Assembly (NCBI GenBank): GCA_018340375.1
Contig: JAFFJZ010000001.1
Span: 15,084,001 to 15,148,000 of the forward strand
From: Gonatopus flavifemur
Taxonomy: Eukaryota; Arthropoda; Insecta; Hymenoptera; Dryinidae
DNA length: 64,000 bases
Reading direction: 5' to 3'
Below are positions 1 through 12,770 of this stretch, piece after piece. The position numbers were made by a program, and so were the translations under genes. The notes under the pieces were generated by a model that ran no database searches, was not told the origin of the DNA, and saw nothing but the letters and a program-made list of their open reading frames with translations. Position 1 is the first letter of the stretch, and the number at the start of each line of letters is the position of its first letter.

Positions 1-975
1 GGGCAAAAGGAAGATGTTAACCTGAAAATACAGAATATGAATCCATGTTTGATTATAATATGAATCACCCAATCGCTTGAGTAGTTTGGATAAAAAGAAT
101 GTATAGAATCACTTTGAGAATCGTGAAGAATTGAATATACGAGATAATGAATCAATACTCGCATTCAGAAATAACTATCCCAATGTTTCACTGCGATTGA
201 CAAGACCTCCACAGAAGTTAGTTCCAATTTCAATATTCTCCGCATATAAGAGAACTAGGGAAGATAGATCTGATCTCAATGGAATTAGGTTCTTGTTCAT
301 TAGGAGGATTTCCAGTTGGTTACCGAAGAGTACACATGAACACGTCATCTATACGTTTGAATTTGGTTTATATCGCACTGCCTGAGAGCTACTAATCAAG
401 ATGAAGATTACCTTATGGGTTTGAATCATTTCAAAGTTTCGTTAGGTCGAATTACTAGAGTTTTTTTTCAACTTTATTAGATTCGATGGAGTTTGTGAGG
501 AGCTCGATATTCGTGATAAGATAACTGTTACGGACTGTCTTCAAAAATTGTTGAAATAAAAATGCACCACAAAAGAATGGAAACGGAGAGCTACCTATGA
601 CTGATAAGAACATGTGTTCTCAGGGTTGGGGATGGCCATCGCGTTTGATGAAGAATCACTCTGAGTCGTTTCTAGAATGTGGAATGGATGGACCGATATT
701 TGCTGTACTTCCCTTTCTGACGTATTTGATACGTGTTTTTCGTTTTCATGGACTTGGCGTTTTTTTTCGTAAACTTTCAAAGTCTTTCATTCATCAGCTT
801 GAATGCATTTGAGATATACTTTTCTCCAGTGTTTATGCATTTTCATTTGTGAAATATGGACCAAACGGAATAACCTGATGATGTTTCCGAAAATGTCAAT
901 GTGATTTTGATGGGTTACAATGTTCTATACTAAATTGCATGCAAAACAGAACTAAATGGAGGAATAATCTCATAG
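1..975. other. Unassigned AT-rich DNA
   Basis: No recognisable gene, repeat or structured element is visible. The open frames here are all under 100 codons, overlap on both strands, and resemble no family I know. Confidence 0.5.
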
Positions 976-1760
976 CCCTGGTTATAAAATCCAATAGGAT
1001 CCGATCAAAACCGATTCAAAAATAATCGGAATGAATAGGGTCAATCGGAAAGGCTTAGCTACCGATTCGAAATGAATAGGAATTAATCGGAACCCCTTTT
1101 CTATAGGATTGAATCGAGGATTTACCAATGGAAAAATCTGTTGTTTATTTGAATTAATAAGACTTCGCGTGATCTGTTGGTCTGTATAAAAGATATCTGA
1201 TTGGATGATTAAAATTTTGTCCATTTCATAAGGCGAACGGTTCTGATTGGAATTTCCCATGACCTCGATCTATTGGAAGTAATGGGGAAATGTGTGGAAT
1301 CGAATGAGTAATGGGTTTTTTTTGGGGGGAATTTCCGACTTAATTTGAGAATATATAGATTTGATTGATCAATGGGTTTTAGTTGGATCATTCCAGGATT
1401 CGAATCTATCGGAAATAATTGGAAAGTTCACAGATCCTAATATCCTACATGAGAAAAAAAGATTAGTTGAAACAACAAGTTGACTTGTGAGGTCATATGA
1501 ACCCAATTTGTTCTTTGTTAGGACAACAATTTCAGTCACTGATTTGGATAATTCGAAAAACTGGTTGAGTCAATGAAACTATTATTCTAACGAAGAAAAT
1601 GGGTCCATATGCGCTTACAAGTTGAATAATTATTTCAATTAATCTTTTGTTTCCGAGTACAGCTATATTTCGACAATAACCAATTCAGTTTTGGAATCGC
1701 TCTCATTGCATCAGACCATCGATTTGAAATAAATAAAATGCCGATCAAGTCCAACTAAAA

Positions 1761-2230
1761 AATATTTTATTGGTGCCAATCGGAATTTTCATTGATCATA
1801 AAATACTGATTGAAACCAATTTGACAATATTTCATTGGTATTCATCGGGATTTTTATTGGTAATAAAATACTCATTGAAACCCATTGACGAATATTGTAT
1901 TGGTATCAATCCGAATTTTTATTATTAATAAAATACCCATTGAATCCCATTGAGAAATATTTCGCTGAGATCAATTAAAATTTTCATGTTCAATAGTATA
2001 CCGATTGAATGCAGATACACAATATTTCATTGATATCAATCGGAATTTTCATTGATCATAAAATACCCATTGAATTACATTGGAAAATATTTCATCGGTA
2101 TCAGTCGGAATTTCCATCATCAAGAAAATACCCATTGAATCCCATTAACAAACATTTTATTGGTATCAATCGGAGTTTTTATTATTTATAAGATACCGAT
2201 TGAATCCAATAGAAAAACATTTTCGTCATC
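1761..2230. repeat. 65-bp tandem repeat, about 7 units
   Basis: Units start at about 1761, 1826, 1891, 1956, 2021, 2086, 2151 and 2216, an exact 65-bp spacing despite considerable divergence. Each carries an AATATTT(C/T)ATTGGTATCAATC-like head and a TAAAATACCCATTGAA-like tail. The array lies inside the 976-2792 element. Confidence 0.85.
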
Positions 2231-2293
2231 AGATTCAATCAGATATTTTTAACCAGGATATGTTTGACAATATGCCCCTTCAGAGCAGCATAT

Positions 2294-2375
2294 TCGGGTA
2301 GCTCAGAGGTTAAGAAGCCAGGTCCTACAGGTAGGTCGATCGGTGATAGTTCAAATCTCTTCCAGGTAGGAATAA
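2294..2375 (+). repeat. tRNA-like SINE head, degenerate
   Basis: TAGCTCAGAGGTTAAGAAGCC resembles a pol III A box, and GTGATAGTTCAAATCTC, about 45 bases on, resembles a B box. No acceptor stem can be closed, so this is read as a tRNA-derived SINE fragment and not a tRNA gene. It separates two blocks of the 65-bp array. Confidence 0.45.
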
Positions 2376-2502
2376 ATTTCCCAAGTCATATGCGGAGATA
2401 GAGGTGTTGGCAAATTCTCAATTGGGTCCAGTTAGAAAATAATTCATCTACAACAATCAGAATTTTGATTAATAATAAAATACCCATTGAATTACATCAA
2501 AA

Positions 2503-2770
2503 AATATTTTATTGGTATCAATTGGAGTTTTGATTGATCATAAAATACCGATCGAATCCAATAGAAAAACATTTTATTGGTATCAATGGACAATTTCCGA
2601 TGCAGAAACCCAATTCATTCCAATGAAATTTTTTTATCGGATTCGATCGGAATTTTTGTTATTCATAAATTACCGATTCAATTCAATAAAAAAGTATCTT
2701 ATTGGTATCAGTTGGAAATATCCAATGCAGAAACTCAATTCATTCCGATAGAATTTTTTTTTATCTGAGT
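2503..2770. repeat. Second block of the ~65-bp array
   Basis: Units resume at about 2503 and 2568, with further units spaced about 62 bp. They carry the same TATTGGTATCAAT and TAAAATACCGATCGAAT words as the 1761-2230 block. The block reads into the right terminal repeat of the host element. Confidence 0.7.
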
Positions 2771-4643
2771 CAATCGGGTTTTTTAACCAGGGAGGTAACA
2801 AATGAATCTCATTTGATACAAACGAATACCTACATATTTTCCATCTAATAATTTGATCAAAAACGAAACATATTTATCTACATCCAACTTGGATAATCAA
2901 TTGCAGGTTTTGAATTCATTCTCTATTATTTCCATAGAACAAATCGTATCAAGGATTCTGCATGTTCAAAACGATTTTCCACAGAGTATTTTCGACCACT
3001 TGATTTCTTCAAACAACGATCGTATAGGAACATTGAAATAAACTTTTTCCAGGGCGGATTTTGATTAAAAAATTTTCACATATTTGTTGTTGTTTTGATC
3101 ACACTATCGTACTGATTTTTCTGCACAGCGATTCGATATATCGCAATGAAGATCAGTTTTCAAAAAAGAAAAAAGAACAGCCTCGTAACTCGATTCAATG
3201 AAAAAATTCAATCGAATTTCCATCGCTTCTCATATTGAAGGCTAGTTCAAAGTGACGATCAGAATGATTTTTATTTCCAATCACTCTCCAGAATCCATGC
3301 CATCTCAAACGATGGATAAAGGATTCCTTCTCCATGCTCAAGAGTATTTATTTCAGAAGAGGAGAGCATCTTAAATTATTATTCCAACACATTGAGGTTC
3401 GTGCGAATTCTACTATTTGAACATTATGTATTTAGAGAAACTTGAATACGTAAACTTATGAATTCATCACATTTTGATGTTGAATGTGTTGGATTCATTT
3501 TGCGCTCAAATATCATTTGAGGAATGAAGTTTCAGAACACGTGAAGTTGCGATGCTTCTTGCACGAAGTGAAATAGAGAAAGTTTATAGGAAACCTTCAA
3601 CATTTTTTCTCCACACGAATGATAATGAACTTCAGACGTGGAGTAAAAAATAATGTTCACTGAACAGTGAAAATATATTCATAAGGAATAATTCTTCAAT
3701 TCCAAAGTCAAATTGAATTGAATGTAGGTATTCGTTTCTAAGCTGTTTCCTATGGTTTTGGTATTATCATTATCGAAGATGTTATACGTTCAACGTAACC
3801 AACCATTACATACATCCATAACACCACAATATGTAGTGTATAGCGCAAGGGTGTGCACTTTGAATGGTTCTTCTCGACCTTGTAATCTGGATTCTCTTCC
3901 ACTTCCCTTCCACTTTCTCCTCTTCAAGTGGAGTCAGAGAGCTCTCTTCTAGGCACGTTTCTAAATGTTAGCGCTTGCGGTTGTACGATTTTCGAGTTTC
4001 AGAGGGTATCGCTTAACGGTACGGAAATAACCTCGGTACAGGACTATCACCATCCTGGTGCTCTACCTCTTGTGAACTAACCTCTGTAAAGAATAGATGG
4101 GGAAAGGAGGAAGAGAGAAGGAAAGGAGGTTGAGGTCTCTAAGCAGCCGATAGAAATGCATAGCAACGTTGAGCTTCCCTCTCTTTTCTCCTCTTCCTAT
4201 CATCATTCCTCTCTCTCTTTCTCTCTGTATACAAACTTGAATTCAGAAGCAGCACGAGTGTAACAACCGTCCGAGTGGCCAGTTACTTATATACAGCTTC
4301 CCTGGATATAGTTATCGTGTTAGTACATACATAAATGTATGCACATCCAAGAGTCACTTGAAACTCCAGCGAGTCCACCTAGAGATATCCATATATTGAA
4401 AGATCATATGTATTTTTATACCTTCGAAATCTCTCGTGAATGATCCAAATTATGGTTTGGGAGATCAGAATTCTTCTGAAATTCCACAAAGGATGGACTC
4501 ACAAATGAAAAGAAATCATATGATATCCTTCCGTTTGATAAATCACAAAACCACGATGTTTAATGCATTATTTCGTGAACTTTTCGTTTCTCGTCAGAAA
4601 TTTTTCCACTGAGAATTCTAAAATACATCGATTGTGATAAGGG

Positions 4644-4685
4644 AACCTGATGTCACCACCCCCTTGTGGAGGTGGTTTCAGGTTT
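4644..4685. other. Short stable hairpin
   Basis: AACCTGA pairs with TCAGGTT and ACCACC pairs with GGTGGT, around a CCCTTGTGGA-type loop, with a small internal bulge. At about 40 nt it is shorter than a usual animal pre-miRNA. Its function is unknown. Confidence 0.4.
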
Positions 4686-6835
4686 CGGCATTGCTTTTCA
4701 GCTATTAAGTCTTCTCACTAAAATATTGGAGAGAATTTTCCGCTCCCTCGTTTTTTCTGGAAGTCTTTCCGAACACAATCTATGACTTTCGATGAACCTG
4801 ATGATATTCAGACGTGAATATATAGGTCATGTCATTCATGATTACGACATACCCTCCATTCTACAGTCTCTCCGTCCATTACGATCCATATATCTTCATC
4901 AATATTCTATCTCTCGAGACCCTAAATTTCCTCCGGTTTTACACTATAAAAGACCACGTTCTAGTTACCATATTCTCACTACACCTCCAGATGAATTTCT
5001 ATAAAAAACACGCTCACATGCTTACATTGGATTAAGAAACGAATTGAATAATTGAATCTCTACGGATAAATCCACTGTGAGTACAATACTATCAAACATG
5101 ATTATAGAAATGCACAAGGAATGCATTTGTCAGACAGATGTATCGCCTCGTCGCAGTTGGAGCACATTAGTATCAATAATCTTGGAAACAGCGACATGAT
5201 AAAGAGGAGAAAAAAAGCACCACTAGAATCTATGGTCCAATAATATATGAACATGAATTTTGGCAGATGTTTGGCAAACCGTCTTCATAACGATGTATCA
5301 GACCGTTACATCTCGTGATACATTGTACATTTAATCTTTCCAACAGCAATGAAATGAGTTGATACAACTCGCGAACAGATGTGAATATATACCAAGCAAA
5401 TATTGTATATTAGGTACTGGATTAGTCTGAGTTTACTTGTTAATAATGTAAAACATTACAAACAGATAAATTCCTAAAGAATTGATTTTTGATACTGCTG
5501 ATCGAATTGTAAAACCCAAAGAGACCTCATCAGGGTCTAATAAAACCCAGGGAATGCGAAAAATCATTTCTCGTCGACTACTAGCTCTGGATATTTTCGT
5601 TGAATTGACGGGTAATGGTACTCTCGCTTATCCTGCTAATTCAATAAAAATACAGCCATTTTTCAAAAGTTCTTATTATTCTCTGTGTATGCAATTTTAT
5701 TATAAAAACATGGAAGTTACATATTCGTGACATGAGCGTGTTTATACGAGATACGTACGAAATAAACCAATATACAAAGTGAACAGACGTTTCTGCTCTC
5801 GTTTAAAGTATCATGAATATATATTTAGAAGCATGGAATAAATGAATGATTTGAAATGTGAGGAAGGGTGTTGTCGAGTCAAACAATTTTTAATTAAAAG
5901 AAAAATTCTAATGAGATCTGACACGTATGAAACTCACACTCTATTTTGTGTGATTGATCACGTTTGTAACGTGTACATAGGGGTTACTAATGAGCATCAC
6001 AAAATAGCATTGTGAATCGATATCCCTTCATGACAAAGACCCATCCGAGAGAAGAATCGCAATCATAACGATAATTAAATTACCTTGACTTTCCAACCGA
6101 ATAATGAACTATGAGAAAGATTATAAGAAATTTCGATTCTTCCTAAGATTGAATTGAGAATCAATTTCTCAAACGAGTGTATAACACAAGATTTCCGTAC
6201 TCAATAATTGAATATTATGTAGGAATATTTTGTTCATAGAATCTCGCTACAATATCAGCCACAAGAATCTGAGTTCAGGCGTTTCCTAGGAGTTCGATAC
6301 CTGCTTAGTATTCAAGGTCTGTATCATCAGGAATTCAATCGATAATAGAATTCGCCACAGGTGATTTCTACATCACAACTCAATTGTTGAGGAAGTATTT
6401 CACTGCAATCTCCGAAATATTGTGATTTTTGTTGACATTCCTAAACGAACAAATAACTCAAGTACACGTAGAACGATTTTTTATTCATGTAAACACACAA
6501 CAAAGAACTTGTTCACTGTGTTGACAGCCATCTTTTGCAATGGAATATTGTATTTTCATAAACTCAAGGAGAATTCAGAATAATTGTTCTTGAAACTTCG
6601 TTCGGGAATCAATAAAATCTTGAACAACCTCGGATCAAGTCCAGACTTGCTGTTGGAATCAAGTTTTCCGAATGGAAGAAGAACAGAAAAAAAAATAAAA
6701 CTCAAAAGTGATGACAACGTAAAACAAAGTGGCTAATCCTATCCGATACGATGCACAAGAAACATTCTCGAAAATACATGAAAATCGCTTTTTGAAGGAT
6801 TCATTGAACGGAACAACAAAACGAACACAGTCCTA

Positions 6836-7096
6836 TCGGCCTTAAGAGGTCATCCCACATTTAGGGTTGCGTTTCCATCACGTACGTGATGCAGTTGGAC
6901 GACCCCTGAGCACCAAACATTCAACGCGAGTTCGCTTGGGTTGTAGCTTGCAACGAGGAAGCCAACGGCACTGTTTTATAATTCAGAATGGCGACGTCGG
7001 GTTCCCACACACGCACTGAAAACAGCCGCAGGCTATACTCATCGTCGTCGCCGTACACTATACCGTACCGTCAAGCCGTAAATTTTGCCGCTGAAA
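6836..7096. other. CpG-rich block with a minus-strand splice-acceptor-like edge
   Basis: This segment is clearly richer in G+C and CpG than its surroundings. On the minus strand its upstream edge is preceded by a long T/C tract ending in TTTCAG (about 7097-7120), which looks like a 3' splice site. All three minus frames close within about 20 codons after it, so any exon would be non-coding or untranslated. On the plus strand a 50-codon frame starts with ATG at 6988 and matches nothing I know. It could be a promoter/5'UTR or a non-coding exon. Confidence 0.25.
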
Positions 7097-8285
7097 GACA
7101 AAAAAAGAAAAATATCTGGATGTACCTACCCTTGGTGCAGTAAATATTGTGGAATAAACCTTGAGTTACGAATATAATCATCCATACGTCACACAGTGGG
7201 TTATTCCACGATCTTCTCCTGTTGTTCCGTAATGATCTCATAACGTCCTACGACTAGGGGAAAAATTCTTTATCGCTATACAACACGTCTACAACACGTT
7301 AGCTCTATTAGCGAATTATTTTATCTCAGCAAGAAATTTAGCTGTATTAACAATTTTCTTCCGTAGATGTCATAGTATTTTTCATCAAGAAAATATCTTT
7401 CAAGAATTCCTTGTCTCGATTGAGAGAGGAATAGAAATATGATGATAAACGTGTCATGTATCCGAACAAGATATAAAACGATGGAGTAGATCGATGAAGA
7501 CCGTGAATAATCTCATCCAATTTCATGTCTTAATCAAAGTTAAATGACCAAAAAAATCTACATCTTACAGAGAGAACGTATTCAAAACATCAAAAACTCT
7601 CGCACAGTGATACGAATCATTTCGCACAATGATACATTCCAACGAGATATTTCATATTACCGCGATTAAATTTCCCTCACAGGTGAATTCACTTGATCGC
7701 TCAATCGAGAATTATTGGATTACGGAAAATTTCCTGAACCTCATCCCATCGATTCTTAGGATCGTGTATCTATTATCGTTACAGATCACGTACTCTGAAC
7801 CTATCGAGTTATACCTGGCAATAAAAAAAGAAGTAAAACCCATATGCAATCAACGAAAATATCCTACGCCGGAATTGACATTTTGTTGCAACGTGTATGG
7901 TATGTGTACAATAGAAATTCGTTAAAACATGATAAATAAATATCACTTGGAATCTCTGTGTGGATTTCCCAAAACAGTATTTCGGAGCGTTCATTTTAAC
8001 ATTGTATGACAAACAGGGCAAAACCAGCAAAGTGATGAACGATTCGCGAGCAAATAAAAGATAAATGGGATGGGAGAGAACATCTTGTTGATCATTCAAT
8101 AATACAATATATAACAGGGAGATACACCAACTCCGGCATTAATTGACTGAAACCAATACGAAACTTTGAACATATTTGCTCTTGAGCTTCAAGTATCGAC
8201 GAGTTTTATTTGACATCGTGATGGCATATTTCATATCGAGGGCAACAAACTAACTCTCTTCTACAAGGATGAGTCATCATATGTT

Positions 8286-8301
8286 TATATATATATATAT
8301 A
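8286..8301. repeat. (AT)n microsatellite
   Basis: Short alternating AT run. Confidence 0.8.
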
Positions 8302-8774
8302 CAAATAATCCACGAAAATCGTGATAGTCGCGGAAAGTATGATAAACACATGCGTACGGACGGAAATCGAAGTGTATATGGAGATATTGAAGCATTATCA
8401 AAGGATTGATAGGCAGCAGACACATTAAAAGTTGGTATTTAGATAATTCCTTGATCGGGATATTGGATAAATAATCGATACAGTACCTGCATATAAATGA
8501 GACATTTCAGAGATGTGGCGGAAATATTATATTGGATTACCCAATTTATGCTGAAACATTTTGGAGAAAAGTATGGAATATATTCGATCGAATCGAGGGT
8601 GGCATTAGATACCATTACGATAGAGAGAAACTCTGCTGTTGTCACTGAAGATTCGGATTCAACTTATTTGGAAAATCGTGAGAATGAAACAATGGGATTG
8701 CCGATCCATTCAATATGCCTTACGCAGGAGAGAAATGATGAATATACACAGGAGAAGCTTATCTTTCCTTGTGA

Positions 8775-9010
8775 ACTATGAAAAATATAGAGTTCCTCCT
8801 AATTTCATTGGTAGATTCCATCCCCTGATCGTCAGAGCATTGTTCCTCAGTCAGAAACAAGGAACCTTTCCACCATTTTGAGGAACTATTCCGTTTTTTT
8901 GGGTATTGAATTCTCTGGAATTTGAGGGAAAACTCCACCAAATCATAAGGAAAAGTCCCTCTCATGAACGATTTTTGTTGCCACCATTCCGCGGAGGCGA
9001 AATCATCCAT
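8775..9010. mobile_element. Diverged sibling of the 9152-9407 MITE
   Basis: It shares an ordered series of words with the neighbouring element: ATTCCA, CATTTTGAGG, GAGGGAAAACTCCACC, TCTCATGA and TTGCCACCATT...GGAGG. Its own termini are degraded. The two relatives lie within 150 bp of each other, consistent with local hopping or an old duplication. Confidence 0.5.
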
Positions 9011-9151
9011 ATGGAAACCTCTGACTCGCACAGCACTGTTGCTAAAGTGACCAGGGTTGGGAAATTTGAATAATCATCACAGAGCCACTTGATTGAACAG
9101 TACTAACCAGCCCTACCTCACACTCAGAGTGTCAATCGACTCAACAGTCTG

Positions 9152-9407
9152 CACTGTATAAAATATGAGGAATTTTTCCTCATTACAAGGGTGGATTCCA
9201 GCTCCAGACCGTAGGGACATTGTTTTTTTTTTATCAAAAATAGGAGATTTCACCTCCATTTTGAGGTACTCATCTGCTTTTTGGGTGTTAGAGTCTCCAA
9301 AAAGTGAGAGAAAACTCTACCTAATTACAAGCGGAGGTCTCTCATCATGGGGGAATTTTGCTGCCACCATTTTTGTGGAGGAAATTTCAGAATTATTTTT
9401 TAGAGTG
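9152..9407. mobile_element. MITE, CACTGTATAAAAT ends, TG duplication
   Basis: The left end is CACTGTATAAAAT and the right end is ATTTTTTAGAGTG. Both are flanked by TG (9150-9151 and 9408-9409). The body has inverted GAGGAA/TTCCTC words and no coding capacity. Related copies lie at 8775-9010 and probably 18596-18827. It ends 13 bp before copy A of the CATGTGG family. Confidence 0.7.
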
Positions 9408-9420
9408 TGGTAGAAAAACT

Positions 9421-10805
9421 CATGTGGAAATGGAAACACGGGCCGCTATTGGCTCACTATTGTTGCCGGAGGTGCGAGTACTGGCAACTCTAGAGCGACC
9501 ATTATGGCCCCAGTTGGATTGTCAGTACAGGCAAAGGAGTTGAAATGATCACGCCATTTCACATAGGGGCGAGTATTACATTTAGCGATATTTGATATAC
9601 ACCTGCTATGGAGAAACTCTGGCATTGCAACAGGATCAGTTGTTTTGCCAGTGCTGGATGAGAAATCACGAGGAGTCGAAATAATGCCATCCTATGTAGA
9701 AATTCAAACCCAACCCAGAACTGGCACAGTACCGGTAACCGGAGTTACCAGGAGTGAACATATTTCAAGTGAAAAAACAATACATTGAATTTGAACTTTG
9801 AAAACCTGAATGATTCATTGTTTCCATTATCTTCATCGGAGAGGGGAACTTTGGAACTGATTTTTTGAAAGTTCACTGAGTGAGGATTAAACTCGGTTCC
9901 TGCGAGTGAGGAACTGAGTCTCTATCACATCAGCCGATCTTCGAGCTGACGACGAATCACTCAAATTGCCATTTATTGTAACGGGACTGTTGAAGTCATA
10001 CAATTCACCGTAGATTCCTTAGTGGATCAAAGTCTTACCAATTCTGGCACATTGTTGTCTCTCGAACATATTGAATGATGATACCAACTCTGGCCGAACG
10101 CTGGCAAAACTTCGGCTCACTACAACACCCAAGTTGCTAAGGTCGTGATTTCAATGTCATTCGACCACCGATTCCGTAGTCAGTCAGAGAGTCCTATCAA
10201 TACTGACACATTGCTGTCTTTCAAACATATTGAATGATCATAACAACTCTGGCTCAACGCTGGCGCGATTTCGGCTCACTACAACAGCTGAATTGCCAAG
10301 ATCGTGATTCCAACGTCAGTTCACTACCGATTCCACAGTCAGCCAGAGTCCTATCAATACTGGCACATTGTCATCTATCGAAAATATTGAATGCTCATAT
10401 TAACTCTGGCTCAATACTGGCGCAGTATTGTCTCATCAAAGTAACCGTGTGTTTGGAAAGATCAGTGGAATCCCTATCCACTATATATTTCGTATTACAA
10501 CAACGTTGCATCGATATTGGGGTCGTATCGTCTGTTTTTCGCATTTCACCACCCAACCAAGTCTGATTCGGTACTGACGCGGTTCCGTTTCTGTACGGTC
10601 TGGGTATTCTCCGAACAGTATTAATTCGATACTCGCTCAAGACCGTCTGATCATGTAAGCCAGTACCTTCTGAAATCCGGCGAATATTTGGCACCAGTTG
10701 GAAAACGGTGATGATTCTGAATAGGCACAGTTGCTTCTGCCAAAGTCTAGCAAATACAACTTTGCCAGTACCGCACCATTTGTCAACTCTGGCTATTTCC
10801 ATATG
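9421..10805 (-). mobile_element. CATGTGG family, copy A (~1.38 kb)
   Basis: Starts CATGTGGAAATGG and ends CTATTTCCATATG, giving an 11-13 bp terminal inverted repeat. It is almost colinear with copy B (35577-36950). The interior has ~157-bp tandem units containing words such as CCAGTACTGG, a tRNA-like segment near 9876-9946, and an end region mentioning GTTGACAAATGG in the opposite orientation. The frame at 10395-10802 is a shadow of this repeat. No transposase is visible and the superfamily is unknown. Strand is set relative to copy C. Confidence 0.8.
9876..9946 (-). repeat. tRNA-like segment inside copy A
   Basis: Read on the minus strand it gives an A-box-like GGCTGATGTGATAGAGACTC and a B-box-like GAACCGAGTTTAATCC. 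The same segment recurs in copies B and C' but is missing from copy D, so it looks like a SINE captured by one sublineage. It is not a functional tRNA. Confidence 0.5.
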
Positions 10806-11264
10806 GGAAACTTCAAAATTTCACATTCTCAACAAGCCAAAGAGCCGTTAGAATTAGAAATTTCTGATAGGCACGTAGTTTGATATTGATTGGCCTCAAT
10901 TAATAGGATATAGTCATTTTAAACGCTTCCCTAAACGAGGCCCTCCTGGTACAGGAGGCTGCGGGCATCCGCCGAATTCGCCTATAAATAAATCGCACAC
11001 TGATAAAAATAATTGCAATCGGGTATGAGCAGCCTGAATTCATTGTTGTACTTGGAGTATTTTTTTTTCATGCAATACTCTTGGACGTTAAATGAGGCTG
11101 TACTTGATAAGAAAAAGTATTTTAGTGGCGAAAAGTAATCGAGGTGGTCCATTTCTGATTGTCAATCAAGGGGACTGATAATTGGAATTATATAATGTCC
11201 TTGGCCTAGTAGAACAGGAGGAATTCATATAGTAACATATTTCTCTATGTAAGATGTTTGGATA
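10806..11264. other. Unassigned; possible LINE 3' tail near 10915-11000
   Basis: The segment holds a perfect small hairpin (CCTCCTG-GTA-CAGGAGG, about 10945-10961) followed by CTGCGGGCATCCGCCGAATT and then CCTATAAATAAATC. This resembles the 3' untranslated end of some insect non-LTR elements, which finish in AATA-type repeats. That is memory-based and weak. The rest shows nothing. Confidence 0.3.
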
Positions 11265-11551
11265 CACTGAGAACCCAATTTCTTAGATTGGGAGAAAATT
11301 CCTTCGCCCTCATTCTGGTGAATCTTGTTTTCAATGGGAAAAATAATTCATTTCAATGAAGGAATTTTTGATTGAAGTAATTTTTTTCAAATTGAGGAAG
11401 GAATATATTTTTGTTCCAATTTGAAAATTCTTTGTTCCAGTTTGATGAAAACTTTTTCGTTCCAACTGAGGTTTGTTTGATTGAACAAAATATTTATTGG
11501 AATGAGGACAAAGAAAAATTCCTTCCAATCTAAAAAATTGGGCTCTCATTG
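11265..11551. mobile_element. MITE, ~30-bp inverted repeats, TA duplication
   Basis: The left end CACTGAGAACCCAATTT continues with TTAGATTGG. The right end is its near-perfect complement, ending CTCTCATTG. TA flanks both sides (11263-11264, 11552-11553). The interior repeats AATTGAGG/CCTCATT and TTGTTCCA words in both orientations. Confidence 0.75.
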
Positions 11552-12770
11552 TAGTTCACTTTCACTTTCACAATTTTTGTAGTGTGAATTTTTACAGTGC
11601 AGATGCCCAGAAAAAAATAATACCTCGGAATATCCATTGAAAAAACGAGCGTCACTTTGAGAATTAAAGCTGGAGTAAAGAAAACGCTGTAGTGATTCTG
11701 TAAAATACAGAGCTATCCACAAGTCTTTGAAAAGCACACAAAGAAGGTGAAGCGTTCTTCATACTACGTGAACTACAATCCATTCCAAGAGATTGAAAGA
11801 ACAGGATTTCACATTCGTGCTTGAGAAGTTTCATCATTGTTCAGTAGCGTTCGTGTAAGTACTGAATTAAGTGATTTGGAAAATTTATACTTTCTGTCTA
11901 TAAAATGATGTGGGAATTGTGGAATGGGGGAAAATATTACTCACGAGGGATGAAGATGAGAACATGGAGATTCATGATAGTCCTGAAAAGGTACACGGGA
12001 AAAATTGTATCTTATAAATTACGATGTGAGAATTTTAGCGGAGAACTATATCTGCAGAATTAGTCGTTTTAAAATGTAACATCATGAATTGTGCTGTTTT
12101 CTTGGTTGTATCATGTTGAATATTACGATATTCATTCCTAAAAAAGGAGGTTATTACAGCAATATGTGTCTCTAATATCTGAGAATTTCTGCTTTTTCAA
12201 GTATGGTCCAATGCTACGATTTGAACATCATAATTTAAAGGATAATATTTTGTCAGTGTGGCCGCTCTTAACTGGCCCATGACAAATCCTGGGGTCCTAA
12301 TCCTTGACACCCAAGTTGACTCAATGCTTCTATACGAATTAGTGATGAGTAATCTATAAGAGTATGCAAATTCACGCGTTATTCTGATATTCTACTCGCA
12401 TTTCAATTAAAATCTCGTATCGAATATTGAGATTAACAAATTTCCAATCGATGATGATCGTTCCAGTCTGTCGCTCTTGGCATTCAAAGCACGTGAACAT
12501 GTATAGCTCGAAGGTATTCAATTCCACCTTCACTGCTCTGCCTTGTATAAACACCACATAATATCACAAGAAATAATGAATCTAACTGTTCCATCTCTCT
12601 CGTCCATTCAAAATATCCAATAAACAATCGCTTGAATGAAGAGTCTAACGTTTCCGTAAATGCTTGAAAGCACGATCATGCGTTCTTCAGTTCTCGTCGA
12701 GCAAGAATTTCATGGAACGCGATTCAATATAAGTATGCAACTAGGCTAATGTGTTAGGAAGCTACATCGT
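11552..12770. other. Unassigned AT-rich DNA
   Basis: No recognisable gene or repeat. Open frames here are short. Confidence 0.5.

Larger units (their letters stand above)
976..2792. mobile_element. Non-autonomous DNA element, CCCTGGTTA ends, 2-bp AG duplication
   Basis: The left end reads CCCTGGTTATAAAAT and the right end reads TTTTTTAACCAGGG, giving imperfect terminal inverted repeats. Both sides are flanked by AG (974-975 and 2793-2794). The interior is an A+T-rich array of words such as ATTGATCATAAAAT and ATCGGAATTTT; the left part (976-1440) carries them in the opposite orientation to the right part. A second end-like motif (TTTTTAACCAGG) lies near 2246-2257, just before a tRNA-like segment, so the element may be a partial dimer or carry a nested insertion. 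No transposase frame is visible. The superfamily is not established. Confidence 0.6.
2793..8774. other. Long unassigned stretch
   Basis: About 6 kb of AT-rich sequence without a recognisable gene. The longest open frame is under 100 codons. Things seen inside: pyrimidine/purine-rich sequence near 4090-4230, a short GC-rich hairpin at 4644-4685, a CpG-richer block at 6836-7096 and a short (AT)n at 8286-8301. Conserved regulatory DNA or scattered small exons cannot be excluded by eye. Confidence 0.5.

Noticed and set aside
10395..10802. 135-codon minus frame
   Set aside because: Lies wholly in copy A; the same frame recurs shortened in copy B with different end. It is a repeat shadow.
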